DNA from: Pseudomonadota bacterium
Lineage (GTDB): Bacteria; Pseudomonadota; Alphaproteobacteria; Acetobacterales; Acetobacteraceae
Assembly (NCBI GenBank): GCA_021826485.1
Contig: JAKAZX010000228.1
Span: 1-6,645 of the forward strand
Direction of reading: 5' to 3'
Length of the DNA stretch: 6,645 bases
Positions 1-5,700 of the stretch are shown here, one piece after another; position 1 is the stretch's first letter; the number at the start of each line of letters is the position of its first letter. A model generated the notes under the pieces. That model was not told the DNA's origin. It saw only the letters and a list, made by a program, of their open reading frames with translations, and searched no databases. A program made the position numbers and the translations under genes.

Positions 1-1
1 C

Positions 2-1138
2 GCGGTCGCCGACGCCTATGCGGCGGTGCGCGAGGCCGCCGACCCGGCCGCGCGGGCCGCCGCCAAGGCGCGGCTGCGCCGGGTGCTGGAGCCGCCGCGC
101 GCACGCCTGCTGACGCAGTTCACGGCGATCCCGGACGGCATGAAATTCCTGGTCGATCTGCGCGCCGAACTCGCCGCGATGATGGACGGGGACCCGCTGC
201 TGGCCGCGCTGGAAGCCGACCTGCGCGCATTGCTGGCAAGCTGGTTCGATGTCGGCTTCCTCGATCTGCGCGCGATCGACTGGAACAGCCCGGCCGCGCT
301 GCTGGAGAAGCTGGCGGGGTACGAGGCGGTGCATGGCGTGCGGTCCTGGCGCGACCTGAAGAACCGGCTGGATTCCGACCGCCGCTGCTATGCCTTCTTC
401 CATCCCCGCATGCCCGGGGAGCCGCTGATCTTCGTCGAGGTGGCGCTGGTGCATGGGCTGGCCGACAGCGTGCAGACGCTGCTCGATCCCAAGGCGCCGC
501 TGATGGATGCGCGGGCCGCCGATACCGCGATCTTCTATTCCATCAGCAACTGCCAGCGCGGGCTTGCCGGCATCAGCTTCGGCAATTTCCTGATCAAGCG
601 GGTGGTCGATCTGCTGTCGGGGGAGCTGCGCAACCTGCGCAGCTTCGCCACCCTGTCGCCGGTGCCGGGCTTCCGCCGCTGGCTGGACGGGCGGCTGGCC
701 GCCCCCGGCGACCTGCTGAGCGAGGAGGAGGCGAGCACGCTGCGTACCGCCGCCCCGCCCGACGGTCCGGCGGCGGAAACCGGCGAGGCGGCGCTGGCGG
801 CGATCCTGGCTTCGCGCGGCTGGTGGCGCGACGCGGCGATGCGGCGGGCCGCCGAGCCGGTCCTGCTGCGGCTCTGCGCGCGCTACCTGCTGGTGGAAAA
901 GCGCGGGCGCCGCGCGCTGGACCCGGTCGCGCATTTCCACCTGTCCAACGGCGCGCGGCTGGAACGGATCATGGCGCTGGCCGACGTGTCGGAGAAGGGC
1001 ATCAAGGAAAGCGCCGGCATCATGGTGAACTACCTCTATGATCCGGCGAAGATCGAGGAATACCACGAGGACTATGCCGGCGAGGGCAAGCGCAACGCGG
1101 CGACCGCGGTGCGCCGGCTGGCGCGCGGCTGGACGTGA
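2..1138 (+). CDS. Malonyl-CoA decarboxylase, C-terminal part (5' end outside the window)
   Basis: The enzyme decarboxylates malonyl-CoA to acetyl-CoA and CO2 in the cytoplasm; in bacteria it usually serves malonate use or malonyl-CoA balance. The reading frame is open to the window edge, so the GTG at 26 is probably internal. 378 residues are visible, and bacterial homologues are about 450 long, so perhaps 70-90 residues are missing. Family motifs appear in order: FYSISNCQRGLAGISFGNFL (codons from 533), TLSPVPGF (from 650), DPVAHFHLSNGA (from 923) and MVNYLYDP near the end. The serine of TLSP (codon 656-658) and the second histidine of HFH (938-940) lie 94 residues apart. This equals the spacing of catalytic Ser329 and His423 in human malonyl-CoA decarboxylase (numbering from memory), so the active site looks intact. 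There is no C-terminal peroxisomal signal, as expected in bacteria. The stop codon lies in a 12-bp tandem repeat, and the next gene starts 52 nt downstream. Family assignment is very secure; the physiological role is inferred. Confidence 0.95.
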   Translation, partial: AVADAYAAVREAADPAARAAAKARLRRVLEPPRARLLTQFTAIPDGMKFLVDLRAELAAMMDGDPLLAALEADLRALLASWFDVGFLDLRAIDWNSPAALLEKLAGYEAVHGVRSWRDLKNRLDSDRRCYAFFHPRMPGEPLIFVEVALVHGLADSVQTLLDPKAPLMDARAADTAIFYSISNCQRGLAGISFGNFLIKRVVDLLSGELRNLRSFATLSPVPGFRRWLDGRLAAPGDLLSEEEASTLRTAAPPDGPAAETGEAALAAILASRGWWRDAAMRRAAEPVLLRLCARYLLVEKRGRRALDPVAHFHLSNGARLERIMALADVSEKGIKESAGIMVNYLYDPAKIEEYHEDYAGEGKRNAATAVRRLARGWT

Positions 1139-1162
1139 GGCTGGACGTGAGGCTGGGCGTGA
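1127..1162 (+). repeat. 12-bp tandem repeat, three copies, spanning the decarboxylase stop codon
   Basis: The unit GGCTGGACGTGA occurs at 1127-1138 and 1139-1150 without change, and at 1151-1162 with one A-to-G difference. A partial fourth copy (GGCGGG) may follow. The unit is a multiple of three and each copy ends in TGA in the frame of the upstream gene, so the last coding block (Gly-Trp-Thr-stop) is repeated after the real stop. The array fills most of the gap before the next gene. It looks like recent replication slippage; any role in termination or coupling is conjecture. Confidence 0.9.
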
Positions 1163-1173
1163 GGCGGGCCGAA

Positions 1174-1190
1174 ACAGGGGAAACGTGCCG
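1174..1190 (+). promoter_or_regulatory. Ribosome binding site of the E1-like gene
   Basis: AGGGGA at 1176-1181 lies 9 nt before the ATG at 1191 and supports that start. An in-frame GTG at 1185 would leave only 3 nt of spacing and is less likely. The 13-nt segment ACAGGGGAAACGT (1174-1186) recurs exactly before the GYD gene at 3641-3653. Confidence 0.7.
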
Positions 1191-3572
1191 ATGAGTGCAC
1201 CACTCGCGAGCCTGCAAGACGATGCGCGGGACCCGCGCCGCGCGCTGCTGCTGCATGAGCTGGAGCGCAAGCTGCTCTGGCTCTCCGCCTGGATGATCCA
1301 CCATGCCAACCACATCCGCCCGAACCGCGACGGGCTGAAGGTGGGTGGGCATCAGGCGTCGTGCGCCTCCGTCATCTCGGTGATGGCCGCGCTCTATTTC
1401 GCGGTGCTGCGGCCGCAGGACCGGGTCGCGGTGAAGCCGCACGCAAGCCCGGTGTTCCACGCCATCAACTACCTGTTCGGCCGCCAGACCGAGGACAAGA
1501 TGGCGGCGCTGCGGCAGTTCGGCGGCGCGCAATCCTACCCGAGCCGCACCAAGGACGGGGCGGAGGTGGATTTCTCCACCGGCTCGGTCGGGCTCGGCGT
1601 CGCCATGACCAGCTTCTCCGCGCTGATGGCCGATTACGTGCGGCTGCACCGGCTGGCGCCGGAGGCGCTGCCGCCGGGCCGGCACATCGCCATCGCCGGC
1701 GATGCCGAGCTGGACGAGGGCAATATCTACGAGGCCCTGCTGGAAGGCTGGAAGCACGACGTCCGCAATGTCTGGTGGATCATCGACTACAACCGCCAGA
1801 GCCTGGACAGCGTGGTGCCGGACCGGCTGTTCGGCCGCATCGAGGGCCTGTTCCGCGACATGGGCTGGAACGTCGTGACGATGAAATACGGCCGCAAGCT
1901 GCAAGCGGCCTTCGCGCGCGAGGGCGGGGAGGCGCTGCGCCGCTGGATCGACGACTGCCCGAACAGCCTGTATTCGGCCCTGACCTTCCAGGGCGGCGCG
2001 GCATGGCGGCAGGCGGTGCTGGCCGATCTCGGCCGGTCGCAGGCGGTGCGCGCCATCCTCGATCCGCTGCCCGACGACGAGATCGCCGCCCTGATGACCA
2101 ATCTCGGCGGCCACGACATCGCAGCGATCATCGACACCCTGCGGGACGCGGCGGAGCAGGGCGACCAGCCGACCTGCTTCATCGCCTACACGATCAAGGG
2201 CATGGGCCTGCCCTTCGCCGGCCACAAGGACAACCATGCCGGGCTGATGACCAAGGAGCAGATGGAGCTGTTCCGCACCGCCATGCACATCCGCCCCGGC
2301 CATGAATGGGACCGCTTCGAGGGCCTGGCCGCGAGCGCGGAGGAGTTGGGGGGATTCCTGAACACGGTACCGTTCGCGCAGCCGCTGACGCCGCAGGGCC
2401 GCGCCCTCTCGGCGCCCGCGATTGCGGTGCCGGAGGTGCTGCCGGCGCCGAACGCGGCGGGGCGGCGGATGTCCACCCAGTCGGGCTTCGGCGACATCCT
2501 GGCCGAGATCGGCCGCGGCCAGGGCGCGTTGCGCGAACTGGCGGCGCATATCGTCACCACCAGCCCGGACGTCACCGTCTCCACCAATCTCGGGCCGTGG
2601 GTGAACCGGCGCGGCGTGTTCGACCGGCACACTCGCAACGACGTGTTCCGCGACGCCAAGCTGGCCAGCGCGCAGCGCTGGGGCATGACGCCGCAAGGCC
2701 AGCACATCGAACTCGGCATCGCCGAGCAGAACCTGTTCCTGCTGCTCGGCGCGGCCGGCCTGTCGCACGCGCTGCACGGCGCGCGGGTGCTGCCGATCGG
2801 CACGGTCTATGATCCGTTCGTCAACCGCGGCCTCGATGCGCTGATCTATGCCTGCTACCAGGATGCGCGGTTCCTGCTGGTCTCCACCCCGTCCGGGCTG
2901 ACGCTGGCGCCGGAGGGCGGGCAGCATCAGAGCGTCAACACGCCGCTGATCGGCATCGCCGCCGACCGGCTGGCGGCGTTCGAGCCGGCGCATGTCGATG
3001 AACTCGCGATCCTGCTGCGCCATGCCCTTGTGCATATGCAGGCGCCGGACGGCTCGGCGGTGTGGCTGCGGCTGTCCACGCGGCAGATCGAGCAGCCGGG
3101 CCGCAGGCTGGATGCCGCCGCCGTCATCCGCGGCGCGCACTGGGCGGTGCCGCCGCTGCACGGCGCGCGCATCGCCATCGCCTATCAGGGGCCGCTGGCG
3201 CCGGAGGCCGAAGCCGCTTTCGCCCTGCTGCGGGAGGAGGAGCCGGGCGCCGGGCTGCTGGCGATCACCAGCCCGGACCGGCTGCACGCCGGCTGGCTCG
3301 CCGCGCTGCGCGCGCGGCGGGCGGGAGAGCGCGGCGTGCGCAGCCATGTCGAGGATATCCTGGCGCCGCTCGCCCCCGGCGCGGCGCTGGTGACGGTGCT
3401 GGACGGGCATCCGGCGGCACATGCCTGGCTCGGCGGCGTCGCCGGCCATCGCGTCGTGCCGCTCGGCCCCGACCGCTTCGGCCAGAGCGGCGACATCCCC
3501 GATCTCTATCGCGAATACGGGCTGGACAGCGACGCGATCCTGGATGCCTGCGCACAGGCGCTGCTCGGCTGA
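1191..3572 (+). CDS. AceE-like thiamine-diphosphate enzyme (2-oxo-acid dehydrogenase E1 / transketolase family)
   Basis: This 793-residue protein resembles homodimeric pyruvate dehydrogenase E1 (AceE), which decarboxylates a 2-oxo acid on thiamine diphosphate. The ATG at 1191 is chosen for its Shine-Dalgarno; the frame stays open upstream to 1038 but would overlap the decarboxylase gene. The pyrophosphate-binding motif GDAELDE starts at residue 170, followed by IIDYNRQSLD. D171, N201 and Q203 keep the exact spacing of the E. coli AceE magnesium ligands D230, N260 and Q262 (from memory). H54 (GGHQAS) and H84 (KPHASP) match active-site histidines. E512 in GIAEQN is the cofactor-activating glutamate, and H579 (GGQHQS) matches H640. 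The C-terminus (GPDRFGQSGD) is also AceE-like. Relative to E. coli AceE (887 residues), about 50 N-terminal residues that bind the E2 core are absent. No E2 or E3 gene is in the window. Alternatives are a 2-oxobutyrate dehydrogenase like MdeB or a stand-alone transketolase-like enzyme. The family is secure; the substrate is not. Confidence 0.88.
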   Translation: MSAPLASLQDDARDPRRALLLHELERKLLWLSAWMIHHANHIRPNRDGLKVGGHQASCASVISVMAALYFAVLRPQDRVAVKPHASPVFHAINYLFGRQTEDKMAALRQFGGAQSYPSRTKDGAEVDFSTGSVGLGVAMTSFSALMADYVRLHRLAPEALPPGRHIAIAGDAELDEGNIYEALLEGWKHDVRNVWWIIDYNRQSLDSVVPDRLFGRIEGLFRDMGWNVVTMKYGRKLQAAFAREGGEALRRWIDDCPNSLYSALTFQGGAAWRQAVLADLGRSQAVRAILDPLPDDEIAALMTNLGGHDIAAIIDTLRDAAEQGDQPTCFIAYTIKGMGLPFAGHKDNHAGLMTKEQMELFRTAMHIRPGHEWDRFEGLAASAEELGGFLNTVPFAQPLTPQGRALSAPAIAVPEVLPAPNAAGRRMSTQSGFGDILAEIGRGQGALRELAAHIVTTSPDVTVSTNLGPWVNRRGVFDRHTRNDVFRDAKLASAQRWGMTPQGQHIELGIAEQNLFLLLGAAGLSHALHGARVLPIGTVYDPFVNRGLDALIYACYQDARFLLVSTPSGLTLAPEGGQHQSVNTPLIGIAADRLAAFEPAHVDELAILLRHALVHMQAPDGSAVWLRLSTRQIEQPGRRLDAAAVIRGAHWAVPPLHGARIAIAYQGPLAPEAEAAFALLREEEPGAGLLAITSPDRLHAGWLAALRARRAGERGVRSHVEDILAPLAPGAALVTVLDGHPAAHAWLGGVAGHRVVPLGPDRFGQSGDIPDLYREYGLDSDAILDACAQALLG

Positions 3573-3582
3573 TTGTGTTCCG

Positions 3583-3600
3583 CGCCGGATAAAGCCGGCG
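3583..3600 (+). other. Short inverted repeat after the E1-like gene
   Basis: CGCCGG (3583-3588) and CCGGCG (3595-3600) form a perfect 6-bp stem with loop ATAAAG, 10 nt after the stop codon. Only TT follows, with no T-run, so it is a poor intrinsic terminator. It may be an mRNA-stabilising hairpin or chance in GC-rich DNA. No convincing promoter was found in the rest of this 82-nt gap, so read-through into the GYD gene is likely. Confidence 0.3.
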
Positions 3601-3640
3601 TTAGGGTGCGCGCGCTCCGGCGTCGTCGGCCGGGGCGTGG

Positions 3641-3654
3641 ACAGGGGAAACGTC
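3641..3654 (+). promoter_or_regulatory. Ribosome binding site of the GYD gene
   Basis: AGGGGA at 3643-3648 lies 6 nt before the ATG at 3655, which fixes this start over the longer open frame running back into the E1-like gene. The segment ACAGGGGAAACGT (3641-3653) is identical to the one before the E1-like gene. Confidence 0.75.
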
Positions 3655-3948
3655 ATGGCAACCTATATTCTGCTGGCGACCTGGACCGACCAGGGATCAC
3701 GTGCGATCGCCGAATCCCCGCGCCGCCTGGATGCCGCGAAGAAGCTGCTGCGCGACATGGGCGGGGAGATGAAAAGCTTCTACATGACGATGGGCGAGTG
3801 CGACATGGTCGCGATGATGGACGCGCCGGACGACGCCGTCGCGGCGCGGTTCGTGCTGAAACTTGGCCAGTCCGGCGCCATCCGCACGCGCACGCTCAAG
3901 GCGTTCCCGGAACCGGCCTATCGCGAGATCATGGCCTCGCTGACATAG
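3655..3948 (+). CDS. GYD-domain protein
   Basis: This small 97-residue soluble protein belongs to the GYD-domain family, whose fold resembles the ferredoxin-like alpha/beta dimers and whose function is unknown. The N-terminus MATYILLATWTDQG, the ESPRRLDAAKKLLRDMGGE helix, YMTMG, the APDDAVAARFVLKLG helix and the ending TLKAFPEPAYREIM are typical, and the length is normal. There is no signal peptide or membrane segment. The eponymous G-x-Y-D motif reads GECD here, so residue 49 is Cys (codon 3799-3801) where Tyr is usual. The gene follows the E1-like gene by 82 nt and uses the same Shine-Dalgarno segment, which suggests joint expression. It could be an accessory or sensor subunit for the enzymes upstream, but that is only inference from neighbourhood. 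The family assignment is strong. Confidence 0.9.
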   Translation: MATYILLATWTDQGSRAIAESPRRLDAAKKLLRDMGGEMKSFYMTMGECDMVAMMDAPDDAVAARFVLKLGQSGAIRTRTLKAFPEPAYREIMASLT

Positions 3949-3959
3949 ACTCCGGTTCG

Positions 3960-3989
3960 GGCGGCCCGGGGCCTCGGCGCCGGGCCGCC
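3960..3989 (+). terminator. GC-rich hairpin after the GYD gene, possible terminator
   Basis: GGCGGCCCGG (3960-3969) and CCGGGCCGCC (3980-3989) form a perfect 10-bp stem with a 10-nt loop, starting 11 nt after the GYD stop codon. No T-run follows, so it is not a classical intrinsic terminator. In high-GC bacteria such hairpins can still end transcription or protect mRNA 3' ends. Its place between two unrelated genes supports a transcription-unit boundary. Confidence 0.45.
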
Positions 3990-3996
3990 GCGGCGG

Positions 3997-4007
3997 GAAC
4001 ATTGTTC
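3997..4007. promoter_or_regulatory. Small palindrome upstream of hpnR, possible operator
   Basis: GAACATTGTTC has perfect 5-bp arms (GAACA/TGTTC) around one base and lies about 44 nt before the hpnR start. It is in the least GC-rich part of the gap (3997-4030), where a promoter is most likely, and TATCAT at 4019-4024 could be a -10 element. No well-spaced -35 is seen. The GAAC-N3-GTTC spacing does not fit the LexA boxes I know. It may be a regulator site or chance. Confidence 0.25.
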
Positions 4008-4050
4008 TGCACTCCGCGTATCATCGGTATCGCCGCAAGCGGACGGTCCG

Positions 4051-5580
4051 ATGAAGCTGTTGTGCGTCCATCCCGGCCCGCTGATGTACACGCGGGTCTT
4101 CCTGCGGCTGGAGCCGCTGGGCCTGGAACTGGTGGCCGGCGCGGCGCGCGATGCCGGGCATGACGTGCGGCTGATCGACCTGCAGGTGGAGCAGGAGCGG
4201 GATTTCTTCCGCATGCTGCGGCGCTTCCGGCCGGAGGCGATCGGCTTCTCGGGCAACTACCTCGCCAACGTGCCGCAGATCGTCGATCTCGCCCGCGCGG
4301 CGCGTGCCATGCTGCCGGATGCGCTGATCTTCGTCGGCGGCCACAGCGTCTCGTTCATCGCGCGCGACGTGCTGGCCCATGCGGAGGGCGCGATCGACTG
4401 CGTGCTGAAGGGCGAGGGGGAGGCCGGCATCACCGCCCTGCTCGCCGCCGGCCGTGGTGCGGGGCTGGCGCAGGTGCCCGGCGCGGTGACGGCGGAGGGC
4501 GAGGGGCCGCCGCCGCGCTTCGTCGATAGTCTGAACACGGTGCGGCCGGCCCGCGACCTGCTGCGCCACCGGCGGAAATACTTCATCGGCACGCTCGATC
4601 CCTGCGCCTCCATCGAATTCGCGCGCGGCTGTCCGTGGGACTGCACCTTCTGCAGCGCCTGGACCTTCTACGGCCGCACCTACCGGATCGCCGATCCCGA
4701 GCGGATCGCCGAGGAGCTGGCGGGGCTGCGCGAGCCGGGCGTGTTCATCGTCGATGACGTGGCTTTCGTGCATGCGCATCACGGCATGGCGATCGCCGAC
4801 GCGGTGGAGCGGCGCGGCATCCGCAAGCAGTACTACCTGGAAACGCGCGCCGACGTGCTGCTGCGCAACCGCGACGTGTTCCGCCGCTGGCGGGACCTCG
4901 GGCTGGAATACATGTTCCTCGGCCTGGAGGCGATCGACGCCGACCGGCTGGCGCTGTTCCGCAAGCGCGTCTCGCTGGACGACAGCTTCGCCGCGCTCGA
5001 AGTGGCGCGCTCGCTCGGCATCATGGTGGCGGTGAACATCATCGCCGATCCGTCCTGGGACCGCGCGCGGTTCGAGGCGGTGCGCGCCTGGTGCCTGGAA
5101 ATCCCCGAGATCGTGAACATCAGCGTGACCACGCCGTACCCCGGCACCGAGATCTGGGCCGAGCAGGAGGCGCTGCTGACCACGCGCGACTACCGGCTGT
5201 TCGACATCCAGCACGCGGTGCTGCCGACCCGGATGCCGCTGGCCGAGTTCTATGCCGAGCTGGTCAAGACCCAGCAGGTGTTGAGCCGCAAGCATCTCGG
5301 CTGGGCGGCGCTGCGCGACACGCTGGGCATCGCCGCCGACCGGCTGGCGCACGGACAGACCAACTTCATCCGCATGCTGTGGAAGTTCAATTCGGTGTTC
5401 AACCCGGCGCAGCAACTGGCCGATCATGCGCGGCCGGTGCGCTACGAGCTTTCCCGGCTCGCGGCCGGCGGCGCGCCGGCCGACCGGCGCGCCCTCTATA
5501 TCCACCAGCCGCCGCGCCGCGGCGCCCAGGCGCTGGATGCCGAGGGACGGCGGCTGGTCGCCGCGACCCGCGGGGGCTGA
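4051..5580 (+). CDS. hpnR: B12-binding radical SAM protein, probable hopanoid C-3 methylase HpnR
   Basis: HpnR is a cobalamin-dependent radical SAM methylase that adds a methyl group at C-3 of the hopanoid A ring, giving 3-methylhopanoids of the bacterial membrane. The 509 residues begin with a B12-binding Rossmann-like domain (about 1-135), from MKLLCVHPGPLMYT and FLRLEPLGLELVAG to FVGGHSVSFIARD and CVLKGEGE (117-124). The radical SAM domain follows (about 185-390), with the cluster cysteines C194, C198 and C201 in a CxxxCxxC motif (GCPWDCTFCSAW). Downstream come ETRAD (264-268), FLGLEA (289-294) and TPYPGTEIW (around 364). The C-terminal 110 residues contain GQTNFIRMLWKFNSVFNP. The N-terminus and length agree with my memory of HpnR from Methylococcus and acetic acid bacteria. 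There is no membrane segment. ATG 4051 has only a weak Shine-Dalgarno (GGACGG, 5 nt away) but matches the family start. No other hopanoid genes are present in the window. A different B12 radical SAM enzyme (for example HpnJ- or HpnP-like) is the main alternative. Confidence 0.82.
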   Translation: MKLLCVHPGPLMYTRVFLRLEPLGLELVAGAARDAGHDVRLIDLQVEQERDFFRMLRRFRPEAIGFSGNYLANVPQIVDLARAARAMLPDALIFVGGHSVSFIARDVLAHAEGAIDCVLKGEGEAGITALLAAGRGAGLAQVPGAVTAEGEGPPPRFVDSLNTVRPARDLLRHRRKYFIGTLDPCASIEFARGCPWDCTFCSAWTFYGRTYRIADPERIAEELAGLREPGVFIVDDVAFVHAHHGMAIADAVERRGIRKQYYLETRADVLLRNRDVFRRWRDLGLEYMFLGLEAIDADRLALFRKRVSLDDSFAALEVARSLGIMVAVNIIADPSWDRARFEAVRAWCLEIPEIVNISVTTPYPGTEIWAEQEALLTTRDYRLFDIQHAVLPTRMPLAEFYAELVKTQQVLSRKHLGWAALRDTLGIAADRLAHGQTNFIRMLWKFNSVFNPAQQLADHARPVRYELSRLAAGGAPADRRALYIHQPPRRGAQALDAEGRRLVAATRGG

Positions 5581-5700
5581 CCGGGCGGCGCCGCCGCGCA
5601 TGCATTCCGCCGCGCCCTGGATTGCACCGGGCGGGGCAGGGGTTCCCTCGGCGGCCCGGGTTGGCCATGCTGCGGGCTTGATCCGCGTCCGGAAGCCGCC
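5581..5700. other. Intergenic gap between hpnR and the amidase gene
   Basis: This is a 120-nt GC-rich gap. It holds the perfect 12-bp palindrome GGCGGCGCCGCC (5584-5595) just after the hpnR stop. It also holds a nested inverted repeat with outer arms CCGGGC (5627-5632) and GCCCGG (5654-5659) and inner arms AGGG (5638-5641) and CCCT (5645-5648). The latter could be a weak terminator, but no T-run follows. No clear promoter is seen, although the amidase probably has its own. Confidence 0.3.
5691..5695 (+). promoter_or_regulatory. Ribosome binding site of the amidase gene
   Basis: GGAAG lies 5 nt before the ATG at 5701, after which the frame stays open to the window edge with a family-typical N-terminus. 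This supports the chosen start. Confidence 0.55.

Noticed and set aside
1038..1190. N-terminal extension of the AceE-like frame into the decarboxylase gene
   Set aside because: The extension is Arg-rich and includes GREAGREAG made by the tandem repeat. It overlaps 101 nt of a real gene, while ATG 1191 has a good ribosome binding site.
3421..3654. Upstream extension of the GYD frame
   Set aside because: It overlaps the end of the AceE-like gene in another frame and resembles nothing; the GYD domain begins exactly at ATG 3655 after a strong Shine-Dalgarno.
1020..3656. Very long antisense open frame (878 codons) opposite the AceE-like gene
   Set aside because: Its product is rich in Arg, Ala, Gln and His with no domain. 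It mirrors a well-supported gene and is the usual result of GC-biased third positions, which remove stop codons from the opposite strand.
3997..4007. LexA (SOS) box at GAACATTGTTC
   Set aside because: The half-sites are separated by 3 bases. The Gram-positive box has 4, and the alphaproteobacterial box is a GTTC-N7-GTTC direct repeat, so the match fails.
5584..5595. 12-bp palindrome GGCGGCGCCGCC as an operator
   Set aside because: It has no loop and is made only of G and C in DNA of extreme GC content, where such palindromes arise easily; its position just after a stop codon gives no further support.
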